Program-made: the position numbers and the translations under genes
Notes under the pieces: generated by a model
Database searches by the model: none
Seen by the model: the letters and a program-made list of their open reading frames with translations, nothing else
Told to the model about the DNA's origin: nothing
Shown: positions 46,701-57,645 of the stretch, piece by piece
Numbering within the stretch: position 1 is the first letter of the stretch
Layout: each line of letters opens with the position of its first letter
Assembly: GCA_004764695.1 (NCBI GenBank)
Contig: SMSO01000031.1
Coordinates: 8,494,761-8,558,760, forward strand
Origin: Schizochytrium sp. TIO01
Lineage: Eukaryota; Sar; Bigyra; Thraustochytrida; Thraustochytriidae
DNA: 64,000 nt
Reading direction: 5' to 3'

Positions 46701-47590
46701 GGGCAGCAGGTCCAACTAGGTATTTTAGCCTTGTCTATTATCCTCCTCGCAGGAATTGCACATCATCGGTGCCACAAAATTCACTAGCCTAGATTTATCA
46801 GTTTATTTGGTTGTTACCTTGGTGCTTTAAAAACATGTTTTTATTATGAAATTAGTTTTATCCTATTAATAAGGGTAACTACTATTAGTACCTCTTACTG
46901 CTGCATTGACCCATCTACCGATCTGGTCATCAAAGATAGTATTTCTTGTCTGTTGTTTACCTGCTGTGCCACTATGTTAAAATTGATTATTGTAGTCTTT
47001 AGTGTAGTAACTAGTCACTTGTCCAGGCATGAATATTTGAATTGGATTTACCAACAGAACTTATTTTATAGTCATTTGCTACTACTACTACTTTGGAGAC
47101 TAACCTTGACCAGGTCTGCATTATATAACCCATCACAAAGAGCCGCAATTACTCCTCAAGATCTTTGCTGATCTTTTTTGGGAGGGAGGGTTGTTGTTGA
47201 GAAGATATTTACTATTATTTCTACCTGCTCGGTAGCATCGAATATCTTTTTCTTTTCTTTTTTTCAATTAAATTAATTTAAAAGAGCCACAGTAAAGCAT
47301 GTTCTTTTTTATAAGCTTTCACTTGTCAGAACGAACTCCTACCAACCCCTTTGGTTTGGTCAAGACTCAAGGTAAAACATCGCACCAGGAAAGTATAGAA
47401 AGGTTATAGTTTTCATATGTCAGACTCGCCATAAGTAACGAGTTTCTAGTTGAGTTTCTACCCAAGTAAGATTCATTTGAAACAGCAGTGCTTACTAGGT
47501 ATATATTGTAGGCATGTCTTGGGGCTACTGCCTCTACCCACTTTCATATTTTTTTAAATCAAAAGCTACAAGAACGCAAGCAATAGGTTG
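43798..47590. other. Gene-poor spacer
   Basis: No supported gene. A GC-richer island at about 45240-45860 is open on both strands; its plus frame near 45642-45838 includes TMVIEVGGSAARLWRMSFQ and looks coding-like, but it has no clear start and no recognised family. A (GTAG)n tract lies at 46540-46555. Confidence 0.4.
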
Positions 47591-50500
47591 AGTAAATGTA
47601 TATAGCTAGAGCTGCACCTCAGGAGTTAGACACACTTTGTCCAGCTGCTCTGAACCTAAGAGTATGGCTAATAATTCCAACTCTTATGCCCTCAGTCTGG
47701 CAAGGATTGGAAGAGATTGTCCAGTTCCAATTACATTTTTCCAAGAGCCTCCCATCTATGAGCTTAATCTGGTCTTCCAAAATCTCCCAAGGCTGAAAGA
47801 CTCGGAGATGCTGAGATAAAAACCATTGTTCATACAACAAACAAACATGCAGTAGTACCTAGGTAATTCCTACGGATTGAAAGACCTTGTCTTCTGGGCC
47901 AGATCAGACCGCGAAGAGACTTGACCTCTGAAAGAAAGAAATCTGACAGTAAACCCCTAATTGTGCGGAGTAGTCACCAAATCGAAAGGCAGCTAGACCA
48001 CGATGAATGAGCAGCAAGGAGGCCTACCCTCTCCTAGACTTCAGATCGTTAGCTCCGGTTTCTCTATGAACGATAATGACAATGCAACACGATGGAGACT
48101 CATGTGTGAGCGTGCTTCGCTTCGGCCCGCTGCAATGAGAAGGCAGAGTAGCCTTTCCTGCAATCCTCAAGAGCCTACTAGCTACAGGCCAAGGCTGTAT
48201 ACAGAAGCAGTGCTACCTCGTTATGTCCCACCAGGCCAATCTTAACAGATTTTGTCCAATAGCTATTTGTACCATATGAAAAGTGTATTGGACTGTGCCA
48301 AAACAATACCTCTTCTTGAAAAACCATGAGAAGCTCCTCTGAACACATTTAAATGGCCAAGGAGTGGAGTGCAAGCATAATTAGTCTGCAATAAAGGATA
48401 ACTCAATACAAACTCTGTATAGAACATTGCTGTTAAACAGGACCCTATATAATATTGACTCTCCAGGCTATTTCTTAGGCTATTGTACACTTCAAACTTT
48501 TGAATCATTTGATAAAATGTCTGATCAAGTTGAACTCATAATCCTCAATTTCATACTCCCAGGCCTGTCTTCAAAGCTCCTTTCTCTGAGGTGTGGACTA
48601 AGCTTGCTTGGATTACTGATAAACATATAGTTATATCAGTTTAAATAATATTTTCCGAGTTACATATACTTTCAAAAAAATAGGTTGCTTCTACGAGCTT
48701 GAGTTTCATTATAGTACAAGTGCATAGATTAACTTAACTTTGTGCAGGCTGTATATACTGTACCTGCACCGATATAAGGGGAAAATATTGAATATTGGCA
48801 CACTTTTAACGGATGGGTTTTTATCAACTAATGGTAAAAGTCTACACAAAATGCGTCCACTTCAACATATGCCAATTAGGCCATCTTCAAAGGTAGCAGT
48901 GATATCAATCAAACACGTCAAACACGTCAAAAATCAGACAGTACAAAGGCCTTGTAAGTCTGGTTTTAAATCTTGTCATTCCGTACTGATCATGTTGCTT
49001 TAGCAATTTGAACTTGACAGCGAATCAACTGAAGACAGGCAAGGCTAGTTATACAATCAATTGTGGTCCAGTTAGAATAGAGAAAGAAAGAAAGAAAGAA
49101 ATATCTTATAAATTTACACAGCATCCAAAGCATTGTGGTCCTTCAGCTTTCATTCTAAGGAACAATAATCATACTAGAGTAGGATAATCGTATCTATGAT
49201 ATGACCAGAATATATATACAAATAAATTGTGTTTCGCTCAATCTCTTGGTCTAGTTTTACTCCTCCAGCACGAAGAAAGGAAGGGATAAAAACGTGTCCT
49301 GTTCTACTTCGTCCTATAATATGAATAAGCGACAAATTTTATGTAATGGCATGCTTTCCCAACACTTACAAAAAACCCAGAACCCATACCTTTCGCAGTA
49401 AGCAACTAAATGCACTGCTTCTATCGACATGGCTATTCCCTTTATGACTATTAGCCCTTCCAATTCCTGCATCATTGTACCTATCCGTTAGAGCGTTGTG
49501 TGTTTCACCAGGACAGAACTGGTCCAAGAATTTCCTAACTTTAGTCCAAATTGCTCATGGCTAGTGTTTGGGCAAATATTCTTTTCTCATTGAAAAAAAA
49601 AGAAGACAGTGTTGAGCTTGAGTGGCTGGGGAAAGCTTTATAGCCTTCCCAGAACACTCCACGTTTTGTACTCGCCTTATGGAGGGGAAAGATAAGAAAG
49701 GAAGGGGGTTTTGCAAATGCTTGATTTGCTCTTTGTTTAAAACTATTTTCACCCTATTACGTTCAAGAATCACTGACTTTGCTCACGAAATAGCGCTCGA
49801 TAGAAATTAGTATGCTACTTTGATTAATGCACTCAATAAGTATATTGCGTGCAGAAGTTATACAGAGCAAAACCAACCAAACTGTTGGCCTTTTGTCTCC
49901 TATATTATTGTTCATCTTGCCCACTAGTCCCACCTCCATGATATTTTAGATCCGTTAAAATTAAGATCATACTTTGCAATTTGGCATGCCAAGTGGCCTG
50001 CGTATACTGGTCAAATGACCTGTTCCCCACACTAACACTCACCAATATACAACGCTAACATGATGCCCACATTCCTTCAGGTAAACCTGGACTCCGAGCC
50101 CGGGTCTCTCACTACTCACAGGGGATCTGAAGAACTACACCAAACCAAAAAACAACTTTATTGTGACTGTAAAGGTAGAATGGCAATAACTTGAGTGATC
50201 AGGGACTCAACATGCTTCCAAGTTTCTTTTGATTCAATCAATTTCTAAATTCACATACGTTACTGTTTTTACCTATCCAGCCTAAATATAAATTTAAGTA
50301 AGAGTCTTGACCAGCAAATGCTTCTTCCACAGCACCAATATCAGTTCTCACAAGGATATCTTGCACTGTGGCTTTGCAACATTACCTAGAATTTTACAAA
50401 GAAAAAACATTGAATTAGGTATTGTCTTCTTAGCTTAGGTGCAACTTCTTATGATGGACACCTGTTGTCCCCCCACGCTCTATGGTGGAGAAATCAAACC

Positions 50501-50604
50501 CTTAATCCCGATATACTTCAGTTGCGTTAAGCTCAGATATTTGCAGAGACTCAACAGAACTAACCTATCGATCTGATCTGAAGATTCTGTCAAAATTCCT
50601 GAAC
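47591..50604. other. Gene-poor spacer with possible degraded coding sequence
   Basis: No intact gene. Between about 47600 and 49000 several frames are open over 60-80 codons on both strands. A plus-strand segment at 48370-48560 contains LLLNRT and DSPGYFLGYC, which recall short motifs of Ty1/copia integrase regions, but too close together for an intact element. A GAAA repeat is at 49079-49101. The last bases precede the kinase-like gene; no promoter element is recognised. Confidence 0.3.
49079..49101. repeat. (GAAA)n tract
   Basis: About five AGAA units in succession. Simple repeat. Confidence 0.9.
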
Positions 50605-51438
50605 ATGCTTGGTCTGCAGAAAACAACATTGACGCGTTTGTACCCCACCGAGGAGATCTGCATTGGGCCAGAGAGAAAAATCGTCCAGGGACGGCTTTTC
50701 ATAAAAACATTTGTCACTGAAACGAGCCAGGTGAAAGAGCTAGCTAAAAGGGAGATAAGGTTTCTAGAGCAGCTTGTAGACAACCCCTACGTCGTCAAAC
50801 TTATTGATGCTGACCTCCTTGAAATACCTCGATTGATCCTTGAACATTGTGAGCATGGAGATCTATATACAACAATTCAGGAAAAGGCCCCCATGTCGAA
50901 AGCACTTACTCAAAGTATTGCTGTACAAATCGCATCTGCGCTTGACTTCTTAGCAAATCAAAACATTGTTCACGGAGATGTAAAGCCTGAGCACATTGGA
51001 ATTACCAGCGATCAACAGATTAAACTTCTTGACTTTGCTTATGCTCAAGTACTTCAAGATAACGAAGAGGTAGCTGATCACGTTTCCGGCACACTCCCAT
51101 ATGCTAGTCCAGAAGTCCTTGAGTTCCGGCGCTGTGGACGAGCTTCCGATTGGTTTGCCTTGGGAATCATCACCTTTGAGATGCTTTTTGCAGCTCTTCC
51201 TTTTCAGGGTCGAGGTTATTCAGATGTAGACATTGTTCGCTGTATCTGCCGTGAACGTCCTCGCTTTCCTAAGAAGTATCAGTGCTCTGATGACGCTATA
51301 CAGTTGATTAAAGCACTTCTAAGAAAGGATCCACGTAGACGCTTACAAACCCTCTCAGAATTACAGGAGGCGCCTTGGTTCCATGGAGCTTCTCGGGACA
51401 CAAAGGATAAAAGGCTGATTCAGTCGGCTGATTCATAA
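50605..51438 (+). CDS. Divergent Ser/Thr protein kinase, probable pseudokinase
   Basis: 277 residues, barely more than one kinase domain. Kept features: the ATP-site Lys (about Lys34, in LFIKTF), the alpha-C Glu (about Glu50), the catalytic-loop Asp and Lys, the activation-segment SGTLPYASPEV, the DWFALG segment and a late Arg (KDPRRRL). Changed features: HRD is HGD (about 123-125), the metal-binding Asn of the catalytic loop is His (KPEH, about His130), DFG is DFA (about 143-145), and no glycine-rich loop is visible before Lys34. Loss of the Asn and of the Gly loop argues for weak or absent phosphotransfer, with a scaffold or regulatory role, although some such kinases still act. The domain fills the protein from near residue 18 to 260. 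A missing 5' exon holding the Gly loop is possible because the start is close to the domain. The downstream neighbour is NSUN5 on the same strand, 920 bp away. Confidence 0.8.
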   Translation: MLGLQKTTLTRLYPTEEICIGPERKIVQGRLFIKTFVTETSQVKELAKREIRFLEQLVDNPYVVKLIDADLLEIPRLILEHCEHGDLYTTIQEKAPMSKALTQSIAVQIASALDFLANQNIVHGDVKPEHIGITSDQQIKLLDFAYAQVLQDNEEVADHVSGTLPYASPEVLEFRRCGRASDWFALGIITFEMLFAALPFQGRGYSDVDIVRCICRERPRFPKKYQCSDDAIQLIKALLRKDPRRRLQTLSELQEAPWFHGASRDTKDKRLIQSADS

Positions 51439-52358
51439 GTATAACATTCCTAGTTGAATCAAACGGGTTAGGCTGTTGAATTGGCATGATTTTGACACCC
51501 ACAAGAAGTTCAAATACAATCAAAGTCAGTTTTAGATAAAATTCAAATGTAGTACAGAGATTCAAAACAAAAAACGTTTACATGAATAGAGAAGGACTTT
51601 GTAAAACAATATATATTGAAAATAATGCAACAAGATTGATAATGAAGTAGGTTTTTCAACAAGAAGTAAACCTCCAAATAATAATTTCCTTGCTCTGATA
51701 TTTGCAAACCCACTAAAGCACAAAACTCGCCTTAATAATATGGCTCAATCTATCATTAATCGCAGAGACGTTCGCTTAAAGGTCGACCGGTTCAAAACAA
51801 AATCCTTATTGATTACATCAAATATTTGCTTAAAAGAATTCCAATCTAGAGAGCACTTAACATGCGCAGAGACAAAAAAAAAAACATCGTCTATTTGTCA
51901 AAATATCCGCAAAGCCCTTGTAGCACTATCTACTGCCACGCTTTTAGAAGTACTATGAACGCAATGTACAAGGCTTGCTAAGCCACGATCTATTGCAAAG
52001 ACAGTATTCGTCCGATTTTAGTAACGCAAGTTTCATGTAGAAATATTCAGCCAAAGGTTTTTAATGTCTGCTTGCGTTATTGAAAGAAGGCAAATCATTG
52101 TTGTCTATTTTGATCGTTCTCTAGTACACACCATTGATCGGGGACCTCCTGAGGACTCCCGTGGCTGGCCACCATTCATGATCTAGAGGTAGAGACCACA
52201 AGGTTTCTGTTTTCACTTGGAGCCAATTGCTCTTTATATTCGACAAATCTGAGGGGCAGGCTCTTGGCAGGCTTGCGTACCTGTTGACCCAGTTTGCATT
52301 AGCGAATATTGAATAACCCTAATCCTTGACGTTGCAAGCACTGATAAGTTAATCGAGG
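51439..52358. other. Intergenic spacer
   Basis: AT-rich at first, more balanced towards the NSUN5 start. No gene or element recognised. Confidence 0.5.
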
Positions 52359-53870
52359 ATGTACCGCGATGCCTCGCGCGTCATGGAGCAGTTGCTAGCC
52401 CAGCAAGAGCGTCGTGGACCAGCTCGTGGTGAGAGCTTGCAACAGAAAGCACAGCAAGCTTCGCGGAAACGTGGCCGTAAATATGGTGCCCCTGCGAAGG
52501 TAGGGCTGAAATCGCTTGCTCTTGCGAGCAATGTCAAGAACAAGTCCAAGACGTTTGCTGTGGTCTGCGAAACTCTCAAGTACCGCGATGCCCTTGATGA
52601 AGTTATGCGTGGCGCCCACATCGAGCCAGACAAGCTTGCTCGAAGCGCAGGACTGCTCTATGTCATGTTGTATGACCACCTTTTTGGAAAGGGTATCAAA
52701 GGAGGAGGCGCCGTGAAACGTGCTATTCGAGAGAACGATGTGGCTCTCCGCAAATCACTCACCAAACTTATGCAAGAGAAAGGCGCAAGTACCAAGGAGG
52801 ATCTTCTCCCTGCGCACGTACGAAATGTTCCTAAGTTCCCACGATATGCGCGGGTTAATGAAGTGTTCACGACGGTTGAAAAGGTTCGTGCCGAGTTGGA
52901 TGAGGCATCACGTGCATCGTGCACGGTGGACAAGCATATTCCATGCCTTTTAAGGTTCCCCCATGGAACAGATCTTCACGATCACCCTCTTGTCCTGAAT
53001 GGAAGTATGATTCTTCAAGATAAAGCAAGTTGTCTCCCTGCAGAAGTTATTCGTCTCTTATGCTCTCAAGTTGCGGAGGATGGAAAGATACCTTTTGATG
53101 CTATCGATGCAACTGCAGCGCCCGGCAACAAAACTAGCCAGCTGGCTGCTGCTGGCTTTCGTCAAGTTTTTGCTTATGATAAAAGCGCTAGAAGGCTTGC
53201 GCTCCTAGAAAAACGTATGGAGCAAGCGCACGCTGACAAAATTGTTAAGGCCACGTGCCAAGATTTTCTCAGTGTAAAGGCAGATGAAGAAAAGTTAAAA
53301 GACGTTCGTGTTATCCTTCTAGACCCAAGCTGTTCAGGATCAGGTATGGTGGGTCGGGTTGACCACCTTCTTGATGCTCAAAACGCCTCGGACCCCAGTG
53401 AGAATGATGCCGATGAAAGCCAAGAAATAAATCAAAGTCGTCTTGAGCAACTGGCTAAATTCCAACTGGAGTGTCTTAACCATGCGCTAAGCTTTCCCCA
53501 AGTAGAATGCGTATCTTATTCAACATGCTCCGTACATAGTATCGAAAACGAAGCGGTGGTTGTTGCAGCACTTGAGGCACACCCTGAATTTACATTAGCC
53601 AGAGCGCTGCCGACGTGGTCGACACGAGGCCAGACATACAAAGGCTTGTCCGCAGATGCTGCTGAGCAACTAGTTCGTGCTGACCCTTCTAAGGACGAGA
53701 CTTCGGGGTTCTTTGTCTCCCTCTTTGTTCGGAAAACCTCCCCGCTTGCTGCTGGCGTGATGGACGTTGGGGCTTTAGAGCGGCGCAAGCAGAAGTTACG
53801 CGATCGTCGCAAGCGCCGTCGGAAGCAATCAAAGCCTGCTGCAGCAGAGGTGTCCACAGGATCTCCTTAA
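52359..53870 (+). CDS. NSUN5: NSUN5/Rcm1-type 25S/28S rRNA (cytosine-C5)-methyltransferase
   Basis: 503 residues without introns. The Rossmann SAM-binding motif is DATAAPGNKTSQLAA (about 250-264). The two catalytic cysteines of RNA m5C methyltransferases are present: DPSCSGSGM (about 322-330, Cys325) and YSTCSVH (about 387-393, Cys390). The N-terminal part YRDALDEVM and LLYVMLYDHLFGKGI matches NSUN5/Rcm1, and the tail is strongly basic (KQKLRDRRKRRRKQ), as expected for a nucleolar enzyme. Rcm1 methylates one conserved cytosine in the large-subunit rRNA and affects ribosome function. The start is the ATG at 52359. It converges with the coiled-coil gene 147 bp away. Confidence 0.92.
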   Translation: MYRDASRVMEQLLAQQERRGPARGESLQQKAQQASRKRGRKYGAPAKVGLKSLALASNVKNKSKTFAVVCETLKYRDALDEVMRGAHIEPDKLARSAGLLYVMLYDHLFGKGIKGGGAVKRAIRENDVALRKSLTKLMQEKGASTKEDLLPAHVRNVPKFPRYARVNEVFTTVEKVRAELDEASRASCTVDKHIPCLLRFPHGTDLHDHPLVLNGSMILQDKASCLPAEVIRLLCSQVAEDGKIPFDAIDATAAPGNKTSQLAAAGFRQVFAYDKSARRLALLEKRMEQAHADKIVKATCQDFLSVKADEEKLKDVRVILLDPSCSGSGMVGRVDHLLDAQNASDPSENDADESQEINQSRLEQLAKFQLECLNHALSFPQVECVSYSTCSVHSIENEAVVVAALEAHPEFTLARALPTWSTRGQTYKGLSADAAEQLVRADPSKDETSGFFVSLFVRKTSPLAAGVMDVGALERRKQKLRDRRKRRRKQSKPAAAEVSTGSP

Positions 53871-54017
53871 TATGATGTTTATTTGTGCTGCTCATGAGAC
53901 TGAATCGTGAAATTACACTAAAGGTCTTATACTAATGTGTTTGACTCTCACATGAATAATTTGTTGTCATTCTGATAAAAAATAAGTATTCATAAATTAC
54001 ATAGGGGTTGTCTTGCT

Positions 54018-56609
54018 CTAACGGCGCTGCTTTATTTCTTTTACTGCACGGTGACCGAAAACTATTTGCTTCTTCTCAGTGGCTTGTTTGCGCGCTGCAA
54101 CATAGATTGCGCTATGTGATTTGGCGAGCCTTCGCTTCTTTTCATTATCTCCACCGTTTGCTTTACAGCTTTCGTCCCGACCATGCACAGAAGAAATGAA
54201 CTCTGAAGCGTTACTATCAGGAACCTCGGATAGTTTCACTCTGGATTGAGACACAGATTTTCGCAAGAACACCGTTTCCGGAGACTCGCGCCGAATTCTG
54301 TCTAACAAAGAAACATCGCTTAAACAAACGAGCGCAACATCAAGCTGATTTTCTGGGGCAGCTCGCGGCAAAAGTCGTTCAGTTTGTAGTCGAGCCTTTT
54401 CAATTGTATCCGTCATGTGGTGCAGCAGCTTGTCTTTCTCGCGTATCTCTGTGCGAAGCAAGGCGCAATCTGCTTGGCTATTCTCTAATTTGTTGCTCAG
54501 AAAAGTCAACTTTGATTCGCGTCTATTCACATTCAACATGAGATTTTCAATCATTTGACGATGCATTCGAAGCGTATTTGCCCAACCAGATTCGTGCGGG
54601 GCCAATTTTGACAGCTCGGTATTGACCAACCGCTGTACTGCAATTCGATTTCGCATTTCTAACTCTTTCCTAATTCGCTTCTCCAACTTTTCTCTCATCT
54701 CCGAGCTGAAGTCACGTTCAATTTCCTCACGTAGCTCTTGTGTCAGAGTCTGTCTTAGCTCACTTTCCATAAGAATACGGATGCGCTCAGTTTCTTCGAA
54801 ATACTTCTCATCAAGGCCTTCTTCGATAGCCCTCTGGTCTAATGCAGGGATCGTATCGTTCGGTATAGGTGTGTCCACCTCACCAACGTGTTCTATACCT
54901 AGTGTGGTCTCATGTTGAGCTTTAATACTATTAACATTACAATATTTCGTTTTCATTTTCACCTTTTGATGTGCGCGGTTGAGCTCTGTGAGATAGCTTA
55001 CAATTGACATTCGGCTTCGTTGACGAAAGCTAGTAGACACAACAGTGCTCGATGCCTCTTCCCAGGTCCCTGATGCATCGTTCCACGCAATTGCATGTTT
55101 AGCACTAAGGTCAGTTGAGCTGGGCTCCGTTTGCAGAGTTTCAAGCTGTTCAGTTTGCCCTTGTTGTATGCGAGCAAGCTCTTGTTCAGCTTCTTGTCTC
55201 TTGACATCTAGCTCGCGATACTGCTGTTGGAGCTTTGTGTATTCAGCCATACCAAATTGCAACTCTTTTACTTTTGCAGCTTTGGTATCTAACTTTTTCT
55301 GAAGATCTTCCTGTCGTTGAATAAAGTCTCTAGCTTGCCCAGTCCACAGTGTTTTCTCTCGGTAGAAAGTCTCCTTGATTTCTGCAAGTTCATGTGCAAG
55401 TTGCTTCTTATCTTCTGCATATTCATCTCGAGCTAGCTCAGAGGACTCTAACGACTTGCAAGTATTCTCGAGTGTAGATTCAACCAAGGAGCGTTCGGAT
55501 TTTTCGTTTGCCAAGTCTTGCTGACATGTCACCAGGTCCTCCCGAAATGCTTGAAGGACTACTTCTGTTGATTCTAGCTTTGAAACAAGCTCATCTCGCT
55601 CGAGTGTTACAGTGTCTAAATCTTTGGTAAGCGATTCAATTTTTTCATCGCGTTTTTCAAGGTCTGCCTCAAGCTGGTTGGCGGTATCAAGAGCAACACG
55701 CAGCTGCCGCTGTAGAACAGTGATGAACATATGCGCATTTGCAGCTTTGTCTTCCAAGTCACCAGCTTGGGCTTCTAATTGATCTCTTAATGTTTCATTC
55801 TCACTTGCCAAACTTTTACATTGGTTTTCAAGCTCCTTTAACTTGGATTGCTTTGAAATCATCGCATTTGATAGGGCCTGTGTTTTTCGTCGTTCAGCTT
55901 CGATAGTCTCCTTCAATTCTGTGCAAGTTTTCTCGTGCTGTTGCTTCAGCAGCCCAGTCGTTTGTTGATGAAGTAACTTGAGGCGAGATTCACCACGAAC
56001 TCGCTCCTCATTTTGTTTCTGCCTTTCTGCACGGACTAGATCATGGTAGTGACTACGAACTCTAGTCAATTTTTCTTCACTCGAAGATCGCAGGAAAGCA
56101 ATATGATTGCTCGAGACGCTCATACGATCAGACAGGCAGCTTTCCCATGCTTCTTGCGTACATTGAACTAGTTTTCGAAGAGCATCCTCTAAAAATATGG
56201 TTTTAGTCCTGAGGGTCTCGTAAAAGGCTTCGTTGACCAATTGAAAGTGCAAGTGTAACAATTCTGCCTGTGTGTCTCCAATTTGAGAGTTTGCATGACG
56301 CAAACTCTCCTCGATTGAAGTTACAGTCTGTACTGAATTCTCAGCATGGTATTGAAGCTCCGTAAGTCGAGCTAGAAGCTCTGCATCCTGCTCTTGACTT
56401 TGGTTCAGGACTTCACGTGTAAGATCATCCAATGCTTGTCGAGGCGCATCAAGGCGAATCGTTTTCAAATACGATTCATCTGTTGCGTCTTTCTTAGCCG
56501 CTCCTTGACTAGGCGGCTGTACTGACCAAGGCGCTGCGTCTTGCAGTGCCGAGGACGTATACATTGGTTCACTTTGGAGCTCAGATGCGGCATTGTCGCT
56601 TTCATTCAT
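54018..56609 (-). CDS. Large coiled-coil protein of unknown function
   Basis: 863 residues in one exon. Residues about 50-500 are almost uninterrupted heptad-rich coiled coil (for example LKELENQCKSLASENETLRD). A less regular linker at about 500-620 includes WNDASGTWEEASSTVV. A second coiled coil at about 630-760 is followed by a Ser-rich, basic C-terminal tail (EKKRRLAKSHS, ending KQRR). No signal peptide, membrane span or catalytic motif is visible. The architecture is common among centrosomal, basal-body and flagellar structural proteins, but composition alone does not assign a function. It is convergent with NSUN5 and upstream of REEP in the opposite direction. The start ATG at 56609 is the first in a frame with no upstream extension of similar character. 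Confidence 0.85.
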   Translation of the reverse strand: MNESDNAASELQSEPMYTSSALQDAAPWSVQPPSQGAAKKDATDESYLKTIRLDAPRQALDDLTREVLNQSQEQDAELLARLTELQYHAENSVQTVTSIEESLRHANSQIGDTQAELLHLHFQLVNEAFYETLRTKTIFLEDALRKLVQCTQEAWESCLSDRMSVSSNHIAFLRSSSEEKLTRVRSHYHDLVRAERQKQNEERVRGESRLKLLHQQTTGLLKQQHEKTCTELKETIEAERRKTQALSNAMISKQSKLKELENQCKSLASENETLRDQLEAQAGDLEDKAANAHMFITVLQRQLRVALDTANQLEADLEKRDEKIESLTKDLDTVTLERDELVSKLESTEVVLQAFREDLVTCQQDLANEKSERSLVESTLENTCKSLESSELARDEYAEDKKQLAHELAEIKETFYREKTLWTGQARDFIQRQEDLQKKLDTKAAKVKELQFGMAEYTKLQQQYRELDVKRQEAEQELARIQQGQTEQLETLQTEPSSTDLSAKHAIAWNDASGTWEEASSTVVSTSFRQRSRMSIVSYLTELNRAHQKVKMKTKYCNVNSIKAQHETTLGIEHVGEVDTPIPNDTIPALDQRAIEEGLDEKYFEETERIRILMESELRQTLTQELREEIERDFSSEMREKLEKRIRKELEMRNRIAVQRLVNTELSKLAPHESGWANTLRMHRQMIENLMLNVNRRESKLTFLSNKLENSQADCALLRTEIREKDKLLHHMTDTIEKARLQTERLLPRAAPENQLDVALVCLSDVSLLDRIRRESPETVFLRKSVSQSRVKLSEVPDSNASEFISSVHGRDESCKANGGDNEKKRRLAKSHSAIYVAARKQATEKKQIVFGHRAVKEIKQRR

Positions 56610-57645
56610 CGTGGTTTATGCAATAAGGTGGAGTACACATCGTTCCCAGCAGTATGCACCAGGGTTCTCAACAATGCACTCTGTAATGCTAGAGTGTGCG
56701 TAATGCCACGATTGGACAATTGGGAGCGTAGAAAAGAAGAACACCCTATTGTTCCCATCGAAGTCCATCATAAACTACATTCACCTTTACGTCAAAAAAC
56801 ACCATCCACTAAAATGCTCTGCAATGCTCATATCCCTCATCATGCTCATGCTCGTGAGTTCCACCATCTACTATTTATTACAAGCATTTCCGAAATCGTA
56901 ACTGCATACCGTTTCACCCTTGAAAGCGTTTAATCGTAGACACACATAAAGAGTGCTATGTGATATCATCATATACTAAACATTCTTTTCCACCTCAGCT
57001 TGAAACAGGCCAGACTTTACAAAACCCCTAACATCTCTCGCCTGCGAAACCGAAACTATGGTCTCGTCTGGGTTTGGACGCTGGCCCAGAGTTTCCTCAA
57101 CAACCAGCTCGAACATAGCTCGAGCTGGCGTCAAGAACTGAAGTTCTGACAACTACGTTCTCCAAGACTTGACGAAGGAAATAACACTCGATGAAAAGAA
57201 CTGAGCAGTAGCACTGTCTATGAGATAGCTAGCAATCGCTTTCTTTCAAGAGCCTCTTGAAGAAGAAGGAGATTTCGAAATAAATAAATTGAAAGTTGAT
57301 CTGATAACAATGAAAGAAACTCTCGATCAAAGTCAGACCAGTTCATCCCCAGGAACGGACTTGGCGCTCCTCTCGTATCTTGCTCGACAAAGCGCGATAA
57401 GATCTCGGGAGCGGGGCTTTTCTCGAGTCTTTCATCTTATTCTGCGTCGTTGCAAGCAGCGGTAACAAAGACTCAGGCCAAGATCGAAGTGCTTGGTCTT
57501 TGAGACATCTCTCCCAGTACAGGCTGAAAGCTTCGTGGAGGCTCCTCTTCGACGCAGGCGAGGGTTGCAGGGTTGTTAAAGGGCCTAAAGAAGAAACGGC
57601 GTCTTTGCCAGGAATCATCATTCAACAAGGTTGAAAGCTGCAAAG
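56610..57645. other. Divergent upstream region of the coiled-coil (-) and REEP (+) genes
   Basis: No gene seen. The part at 56640-56930 is open in one plus frame without homology. The 300 bases before 57646 are GC-richer and probably contain leader and promoter. No motif recognised. Confidence 0.45.

Noticed and set aside
49079..49101. Short tetranucleotide arrays examined as CRISPR-like arrays
   Set aside because: They are uninterrupted microsatellites without spacers, and the genome is eukaryotic.
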